A stretch of DNA of 64,000 bases, from contig NZ_LKAJ02000001.1 of assembly GCF_001431295.2 (NCBI RefSeq), positions 1,922,001 to 1,986,000 on the forward strand. Direction: 5' to 3'. Below are positions 1 to 6,100 of the stretch, piece by piece. A program made the position numbers and the translations under genes. This DNA is from Candidatus Berkiella aquae (GTDB lineage Bacteria > Pseudomonadota > Gammaproteobacteria > Berkiellales > Berkiellaceae). The notes under the pieces are model-generated. The model worked only from the letters and a program-made list of their open reading frames with translations. It was not told where the DNA came from and did not search any database. Each line of letters starts with the position of its first letter. The stretch's first letter is position 1.

Positions 1-54
1 GAAAACCGATCACCATTAATTTATTAAATAACCGTTTAAACCAAAGGAGTTAAA

Positions 55-198
55 ATGAGTAAAGAAGAATGTTTATGCGTTAGCGGTGGCTATCAAGAAT
101 GGCCTCATGATTACACTGAAAAAGGTTTTCAAGATTTAGCCACTCATTTTTATTGCACTATTGTGAATCAAACCTATATCGAAATTATTAGTCTATAA
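55..198 (+). CDS. small hypothetical protein, 47 aa
   Basis: A short frame opens with ATG seven bases after a strong ribosome binding site (AAAGGAGT at 42-49) and ends TAA at 196-198. The product is polar, with two Cys near the N-terminus and aromatic residues, and has no signal peptide or membrane segment. I do not recognise a family. A second frame with its own AAGGAAG site starts at 209 and runs directly into a dispersed repeat, ending at 346; it looks like a gene truncated by that repeat, so this small gene may also be a remnant. Confidence 0.45.
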   Translation: MSKEECLCVSGGYQEWPHDYTEKGFQDLATHFYCTIVNQTYIEIISL

Positions 199-232
199 GG
201 AAGTACCTATGTTAGTTATAATTGAATGTTGG

Positions 233-350
233 TTAAGATTAAAATCCCCCGCTCGCTCCTGCTTCGCCAAGGCTACGCAGGACAAGTGCGAGCTGCCCCC
301 TTTTACTCAAAGGGGGCGATTTAATCAAGCAAAGCTTACGAGATAAGATT
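233..350. repeat. dispersed repeat family 1, divergent copy
   Basis: Contains the family core (AAAATCCCCCGCTCGCTCC, then GCTGCCCCCTTT facing AAAGGGGGC, then GCTTACGAG) seen again at 1728-1949, 2359-2846 and 2847-3075. The central C-run/G-run forms a hairpin. This copy has a different left loop (GCTTCGCCAAGGCTACG). It interrupts the short frame that starts at 209. Confidence 0.7.
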
Positions 351-370
351 CAGTTTTGAAGAATGGAATC

Positions 371-415
371 TGACCTTAGTTAGCTTGGGTTTATTAAGAA
401 AGGTCATCGGCATAG
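371..415. repeat. dispersed palindromic repeat family 2, partial copy
   Basis: Carries the family core: GACC(C/T)TAGTTAG, a spacer of about 20 bases with the end AAGAAAGGTCATCGG. The left arm is shortened. The stop codon of the minus-strand membrane protein gene (404-763) lies inside it, so the repeat supplies that protein's last residues. Confidence 0.6.
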
Positions 416-763
416 CTGGCCTCTATTCTTTTTATCGATAGCGTCAACTTGCGTATTGTTAGGCAATTTCGGACTTGGCGTATTCTTTAGTTCTTTTGAA
501 AGCAAATAAGAACGTTCTGCATGCAGGTGTTCTCCATTGCTAGATTGAGGCTCGAATAATCGTCTCCGAGCCTGTTGTTGATGTAATTCATATACGCGGA
601 TCTGAAGAAACATAGATTCAATAGCTTTTATGGTTCCGCTTGAGAAAATTAGAAAAAGTATAGCGAGTGAAATGGGAGCAGTTAGTCCACACAAATACAG
701 GCCCCCTGTAAGGGTAGCACCCACAATAGAGCCGAAGATTAATTTTGGAATACTCATAGACAT
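404..763 (-). CDS. small membrane protein of unknown function, 119 aa
   Basis: Two hydrophobic segments (about residues 7-25 and 28-43) form a hairpin anchor. A basic, Gln/Arg-rich cytoplasmic-type tail of about 70 residues follows. No family is recognised. The start (MSMSIPKLI) has in-frame alternatives two residues apart. The final residues are encoded by a family 2 repeat, so the natural C-terminus may have been altered. The gene stands alone, facing away from the repeat at 889-919. Confidence 0.6.
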   Translation of the reverse strand: MSMSIPKLIFGSIVGATLTGGLYLCGLTAPISLAILFLIFSSGTIKAIESMFLQIRVYELHQQQARRRLFEPQSSNGEHLHAERSYLLSKELKNTPSPKLPNNTQVDAIDKKNRGQLCR

Positions 764-888
764 AAATTTCGTTCTAGCTGTCAGTTGAAATAGTGAGTTA
801 GCATACAGAATCCATTTAATGTCGTAAATAAGAATATCTCTTAGAAAAAGTGATTTTTGCTTATTTTTATCAGTGTATTTTCACATTT

Positions 889-919
889 TACCTTTCTTCA
901 TCAAAGACTATCTAACTAG
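889..919. repeat. dispersed palindromic repeat family 2, partial inverted copy
   Basis: The sequence CCTTTCTTCATCAAAGACTA followed by TCTAACTAGG is the reverse complement of the centre of the complete copy at 13668-13747. Outer arms are missing. It overlaps the stop codon of the GNAT gene on the minus strand (TAG at 912-914). Confidence 0.65.
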
Positions 920-1406
920 GATTTAGAACGAGCACCATTAAGTGTTCATCAAAAAATGTATTATCAATTTTGAGAGCTCGCGGCTCAGTGCCATAAATTT
1001 TAAATCCTTTTTTTTGATAGAACTCAACTGCGTTAAGATTGCTGGTTACACAGGTTAAATGTAATTGCAGAACCTTCGTTCTTGCATTATCGATGACTGC
1101 TTCCATTAAAGCGCTTGCAACGCCCTGGTGCCTATATTCAGGACAAGTATACATTCCCCAAATAACGCCACGATGTTGCATCTTAATGAAATTTAAAACA
1201 TAAAAACCAGCACATGCCACAAGCGTCTCTTCAACAAAGGCACCAAAAACATGACTTTTGTTTAAGCCATTTTGAAACTCAAGGTCTGGCCAATTACATT
1301 CTTCCTCAATTGATGAACCAAAATTTTCAGGAGAATTTTGCAATGCCTCTAAGCGAATTTTTTTCCAGATTACCCAATCATCTGCAGTTAATATTCTTAT
1401 TTTCAT
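912..1406 (-). CDS. GNAT family N-acetyltransferase
   Basis: A 164-aa single-domain acetyltransferase of the GCN5-related superfamily, transferring an acetyl group from acetyl-CoA to an unknown amine. The acetyl-CoA loop (motif A) is visible as YRHQGVASALM at about residues 110-120, preceded by the strand GVIWGMYTCPEY. The C-terminal motif NAVEFYQKKGFKIYG is typical of the fold. Length and architecture are normal. The last two residues and stop lie in a family 2 repeat, so the original tail may have been replaced. Substrate cannot be inferred. Confidence 0.85.
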   Translation of the reverse strand: MKIRILTADDWVIWKKIRLEALQNSPENFGSSIEEECNWPDLEFQNGLNKSHVFGAFVEETLVACAGFYVLNFIKMQHRGVIWGMYTCPEYRHQGVASALMEAVIDNARTKVLQLHLTCVTSNLNAVEFYQKKGFKIYGTEPRALKIDNTFFDEHLMVLVLNPS

Positions 1407-1519
1407 GAACAGTCTCCATCACACTCATAGAAGCGAGTACTTGGCCTCTTTCTTTCTACTACCTAGGGAATCTGCTAGACTACAGCAAGAACATCTTATT
1501 TAGCATATCAAAGACAGAA

Positions 1520-1732
1520 ATGGATACAACTTATCAATTAATCGGTGTTATTTTATTTTTGCAAATGCTTTATGTCTTTAACCGAGATCGTAAGCCGTAT
1601 TTTTTTGGTCTGACTCCTAAGTCAATTGTGCTTAGAAATCAGTTTACCAAAGGTATGCTTATCAGCTTGTATATATTCCTTGCCATAGCAGCTTTTGGAA
1701 AGTTAGCTCAAGATTTATTTTATTTAAGATAA
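1520..1732 (+). CDS. small two-span membrane protein, 70 aa
   Basis: Two hydrophobic helices (about residues 6-20 and 45-62) flank a basic loop containing the segment RDRKPYFFG. No family is recognised. The ribosome binding site is weak (AGACAG before ATG). The stop codon TAA coincides with the left end of a family 1 palindromic element at 1728, so the natural C-terminus could have been cut by that insertion. The amino-acid pattern looks genuinely coding. Confidence 0.5.
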   Translation: MDTTYQLIGVILFLQMLYVFNRDRKPYFFGLTPKSIVLRNQFTKGMLISLYIFLAIAAFGKLAQDLFYLR

Positions 1733-1949
1733 CCCCCCGCCCGTCTACGATGGACAAGCTGCCCCCTTTGAATAAGAGAGGGCGTTTAATCAAGCGTTTT
1801 GTGCAACAACTTGTTGCACATTTAGTAAATAAACCGATTTTGAATGCCATTTATGCATGTGCTGCTTCTCAGCAACCTGCTAGACAATTCGCCCCCTTTG
1901 AATAAAAGGGGGCAGCTCGGCGCATCGCGTCGAGCGGGGGATTTTTATC
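1728..1949. mobile_element. palindromic element (family 1), copy 1
   Basis: About 222 bp, nearly identical to 2847-3075. The right end CGAGCGGGGGATTTTTATC is intact; the left end has decayed (GATAACCCCCCGC). A perfect palindrome lies inside at 1800-1820 (TGTGCAACAA-C-TTGTTGCACA), and two CCCCCTTT/AAGGGGG hairpins flank it. On the minus strand it begins one base after the stop of the DUF559 gene. Size, terminal inversion and lack of coding capacity resemble a MITE or REP/BIME element. Confidence 0.7.
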
Positions 1950-1950
1950 T

Positions 1951-2337
1951 TTAACTCCTCCTAAAGTGACATTTTTCCCTTCCAAAATCTTCAATAACGT
2001 CATAAATCCTATCAATTACACTTCCTAACTGAAACATCACTTGGTGATTATCAAACCTCAATACCATAATCCCAAGATTATTCAGAAATGCATCTCTGCA
2101 TTTATCTTGTTCCAAATATTCAACTTCTAAATGCTGTGAACCATCGATTTCGAGCACTAATTTTACGGTGGGAGCATAAAAATCAACAATGAAGGTAGAA
2201 ATCACCCTTTGGCGATAAAACTGAATACCATCAATTTGTCTTCTTCTGATTTTTGACCAAACTAAGCTTTCAGCCTCAGTCATATTTGAACGAAGCTTAC
2301 GAGAGTATGGTGTGAGTTTTGAATTGTAATAAACCAT
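1951..2337 (-). CDS. DUF559 domain endonuclease-like protein
   Basis: A 128-aa protein of the DUF559 family, restriction-endonuclease-like fold related to Vsr. Diagnostic segments are the N-terminal KLTPYSRKLRSNMTEAE, the RRRQIDGIQFYRQ strand, VDFYAPTVKLVLEIDGSQH (catalytic D...E-D pattern) and the late MVLRFDNHQVM. The longer frame to 2433 is rejected: its extra N-terminus reads through repeat DNA, whereas the ATG at 2337 gives the standard family start. It is flanked on both sides by family 1 repeat DNA, and a remnant of a second copy lies at 3076-3129. Activity and role are unproven. Confidence 0.85.
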   Translation of the reverse strand: MVYYNSKLTPYSRKLRSNMTEAESLVWSKIRRRQIDGIQFYRQRVISTFIVDFYAPTVKLVLEIDGSQHLEVEYLEQDKCRDAFLNNLGIMVLRFDNHQVMFQLGSVIDRIYDVIEDFGREKCHFRRS

Positions 2338-2358
2338 TTTTAAGGTTGTGTTATTTAA

Positions 2359-2846
2359 GATAAAAATCCCCCGCTCGCTCCGTCTACGACGGACAAGCTG
2401 CCCCCTTTTAATCAAAGGGGGCAATTTAATCAAGCGTTTTTAAAAGGGTTCAAAATCACGGGCAAGGCTTACGAGTTTAAAGATAAAAATCCCTCGCTCG
2501 CTCCGTCTACGACGGACAAGCTGCCCCCTTTTAATCAAAGGGGGCAATTTAATCAAGCGTTTTTAAAAGGGTTCAAAATCACGGGCAAGGCTTACGAGTT
2601 TAAGATAAAAATCCCTCGCTCGCTCCGTCTACGACGGACAAGCTGCCCCCTTTTAATCAAAGAGGGCAATTTAATCAAGCGTTTTTAAAAGGGTTCAAAA
2701 TCACGGGCAAGGCTTACGAGTTTAAGATAAAAATCCCCCGCTCGCCCGTCTATGACGGACAAGCTGCCCCCTTTTAATCAAAGGGGGCAATTTAATCAAG
2801 CGTTTTTAAAAGGGTTCAAAATCACGGGCAAGGCTTACGAGTTTAA
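2359..2846. repeat. tandem array, four units of about 122 bp
   Basis: Units start at 2359, 2482, 2604 and 2726 (periods 123, 122, 122, 121), with a fifth start at 2847 that becomes the full palindromic element. Each has GATAAAAATCCC, CTCGC(T)CCGTCTACGACGG, the hairpin CCCCCTTTTAATCAAAGGGGG, CAAGCGTTTTTAAAAGGGTT and GGCAAGGCTTACGAG. Units differ at only a few bases, which indicates recent expansion. No coding frame is convincing. Confidence 0.9.
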
Positions 2847-3075
2847 GATAAAAATCCCCCGCTCGCCCGTCTACGATGGACAAGCTGCCCCCTTTGAATA
2901 AGAGAGGGCGTTTAATCAAGCGTTTTGTGCAACAACTTGTTGCACATTTAGTAAATAAACCAATTTTGAATGCCATTTACGCATGTGCTGCTTCTCAGCA
3001 ACCTGCTAGACAATTCGCCCCCTTTGAATAAAAGGGGGCAGCTCGGCGCATCGCGTCGAGCGGGGGATTTTTATC
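2847..3075. mobile_element. palindromic element (family 1), copy 2 with perfect 19-bp terminal inverted repeats
   Basis: A 229-bp element bounded by GATAAAAATCCCCCGCTCG (2847-2865) and its exact reverse complement (3057-3075). The internal perfect palindrome is at 2926-2946. It has no coding capacity. On the minus strand it starts immediately after a degraded DUF559 C-terminus, the same arrangement as copy 1 after the intact DUF559 gene. No clear target-site duplication was found. Confidence 0.8.
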
Positions 3076-3129
3076 TTAACTTTTCATCCCCAAATGGCAA
3101 TTAACCGTAACAAAACCATCAATAACGTC
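3076..3129 (-). pseudogene. remnant of a second DUF559 gene (C-terminal 17 codons and stop)
   Basis: Read on the minus strand this gives DVIDGFVTVNCHLGMKS-stop, matching the end of the intact gene at 1951-2337 (DVIEDFGREKCHFRRS-stop) in length, first three residues, Phe at position 6, the Cys-His pair and final Ser. The stop abuts a palindromic element, as in the intact locus. The rest of the gene is gone; the stop codon of the helicase gene sits one base away. Confidence 0.6.
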
Positions 3130-3130
3130 T

Positions 3131-6100
3131 TTACCTTGTTACTCTTACTTTACTACTTATAGGGTCATTTAACGCTTCAATGACGGGCTCTTCAGATAAA
3201 GCGGTTGCTCTTTTTTGTGGTACAAACCCCATAAATTGTTGACTAAAAATCAGCGGTTGAGAGAATGAAATAAATTCGTCATTGCTATCGCTTGTTTCAC
3301 TCTCGACATCACTATCACTTGCATCACATTCAAGGGTATTATGTTCTAAACGTCTTTTTTCATAATCGTTAGAAGCTTCAATTCTAAAAACAATCTGAGA
3401 AACATCCTGTACTTCATCTGCATCGTCAACTTTCCACGTTTGAGTTTCCCGATCAAAACGGTAAGCATTATTGGCAGCCAAGTAGTCAGAAGACGCTGGG
3501 TAGGTATGCGCAACCTCTGCCAAGATGGGATCAATAATTTTCTTTTTAGTATTCTCAAAAGTTAATACATAAGCAATTTTATCGTTATTTTTTCGGATGG
3601 CTCGGCCAAACATTTGTTTTATCGCATTAACGTGTTTCTGCTTTTTTGCTTTGGTTTTATTTTGCGCGATAATAACCGTTCCTATATTAAGATCATTAAA
3701 ACCCAAAAATAACATTCTGACACAAAGGACCACACCATATCGCGTTTGTTGTACAAAGCGCTTCAAATCAGCCTTACATTCTTCATTCTCACTATGAATG
3801 ATGAAACAAGGAATATTCGCTTTTGATAATACATCGTAAGCTTTGTTGCAATCAGAACGTTTTGGCAAAAACACCATGGTTTTGGTACTGGCTAAGGTTT
3901 CAGTTTCCTTAAACCCCGGATGTGGTTGATGTTGGAGTATTAAAGGTAGACACTGAATCAGTTTTTTGACATTCTCTTTGGAATAATTTACCCCTAAACT
4001 ATCAACGATGACCGGCGCAAGCCTGCCTTCTTGGATTGCCTGAGCAATGGGATAAGTAAATATTGGTTTACCCAATGCTGTATTTGATAAGAGAGTAGCC
4101 GAGCAACCTACTACCAAGGTATCCTGTAAGCCTAAAGTAGGAAGTTTTTCAACAGCGTTAGGATAATCATGACACTCATCTAGCAGGACAAGCCGGACTC
4201 GTTGTCTCATCTGCTCGGGAAACAATTGGTGAAAACGTTCAAAGCTTTCCAAACATATAATGACAATATGTTTTTCTTTATGGAATTTTTTATTTTCTGC
4301 TAATAACCTTAAAGAGCAGCTTTGATTGTCACTCGATACGGTGATAATTCTCGTGTTATCAAATTGCGTCTCATTGAATATTTTATAGCCTTCCAAGAAG
4401 CTTTCATATAATTGACGTGTTAATTGAATCTGAGGAGAAACGACCATCACGAGTTCTTCTCTATCTAGCAATGAGAATGCCAGCGATGCCAACCTGTATT
4501 GAATGATAGACTTCCCACAACCCGTAGGGATTTCTAAGCAACTAAACGGGGAATTTTGCTGACCAACGGCTTTAATTGCCTTGACCTGATAGTCATATAA
4601 TAGACCATCATTGTCTTGCCAAGTGCTTAAAAGCGTTTGAAAGCGGTCAATGAAGCGAGTCTCGGTTCCTTCAGAGCAGAGCAAAGGTAGGCTCGTAGCT
4701 GCTGCAGTGACTTGAGGAGTAATAGATCGGCTAGCGTTACTTGTGGCACTCTTAGGCTGTTTCTTCTTCAATACTAAGGGAGGTGAAAAGGAAGACGTTC
4801 CGGAATCAGAAAACTGATGGGCAGACTCTTCATGCGCTCTGATATGCGTTGGACCAATATCTATCGTCATAATTTGAGCTTGCTTTTCCTGATAGTCATT
4901 AATGTTTTTTTCTATCAATTGGTTAAGCATTTTAAGTGTTTGTTCAAGCCAGCTTTGTTGCTGAGGAGGCAAAGGAAATCGGGGGCCGGTAAATATCTCT
5001 GCACGAATTTGTGCATTCACACATGAATTTTGCTCTTTATGAGAGCGTTGCAACGTCGCGATATCGCGCGATATAACTTGATAACCTCTCTCCAACATGA
5101 CATGCAATAAGATCTGAAAATAATAATCTTCGCAGGATTTATGCACTTCATGCGCCGGAGGTTGCAGTAAAAAAACACTTTCTAAGCTGGTTAATTGCTG
5201 ACGAATCAATTGCATGTTGATTAAAAAGCATTTTGACCCCAACTGACCTTGCGCACTGATACGGTTAGATTCAGTAGCAATACTGACACAACCTTGATTC
5301 TTTAACTGCGAAAGAAGAAGCGTGTAAAATTTCTCAAAATGATTGGGAATAGTAGAAATAGCATCGTCATCAATTTGATAGTTAATGCCTTTAATATTAT
5401 CATCTAGCATCACAAAATGATTTAAATTCCAATGGTGCGCCATTAAAAAGATCCCAATGCGTCTAGCCGTTAATTTGCTGAGATCGGCATACTCACCATG
5501 TGTGTTGGAATTGATGCGTACTAAAACTAAAACATCCATGTCGTCAGGAACTAAATCTTTTAAAGAACTATATTCTTGTTGAGTTAACACAAGTATACAA
5601 CGGGCTGTATAGACTTCGGGTAACAAAGCTTTTTCTTTACGTCCGGCGAAAATAAAGGCCACTTGTTCATGTGAACCTGGCAAGGATTGATGAGAATAAA
5701 AAATGGCATTGATTTCTGGACAATTTATCGCAAAAGATTGTCGCTGACGATTCGTACGATGAAAGCGTGGACTGCTTAATTCAATCAATGTTAAGTGATG
5801 ATTGTATAAACGCTCGGTGATTTGACCATAAATAGGTTCAGGCAATTGAGGTAAAACCCCGCCTAAATATTTTTCAGCAATATGACCATTGGGTGAATTC
5901 TTTTTAACTACTGAGGTAAGCCCCTTCGTACGGCTAATTTCTTCAGTACGATGTTGCTCGAAGTTAAATTCGTTTTGACTTTGGCTCGCTAATAGCTCCT
6001 CTTGATGTAAGACTTCTTTTATTTTTGTAGTGGGTTTGGCACTGGCATAACTTCTTAATGCCTTTAACACGGCTGTCCCATCGGTAAAACCATGATTATC

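Noticed and set aside
2338-2433. N-terminal extension of the DUF559 protein to 2433
   Set aside because: The extra 32 residues are translated from repeat DNA, and family members start at the YNSKLTPYSRKLR region.
2359-2846. CRISPR-like array of repeats
   Set aside because: Units of about 122 bp are repeated along their whole length; there are no unique spacers and no cas genes.
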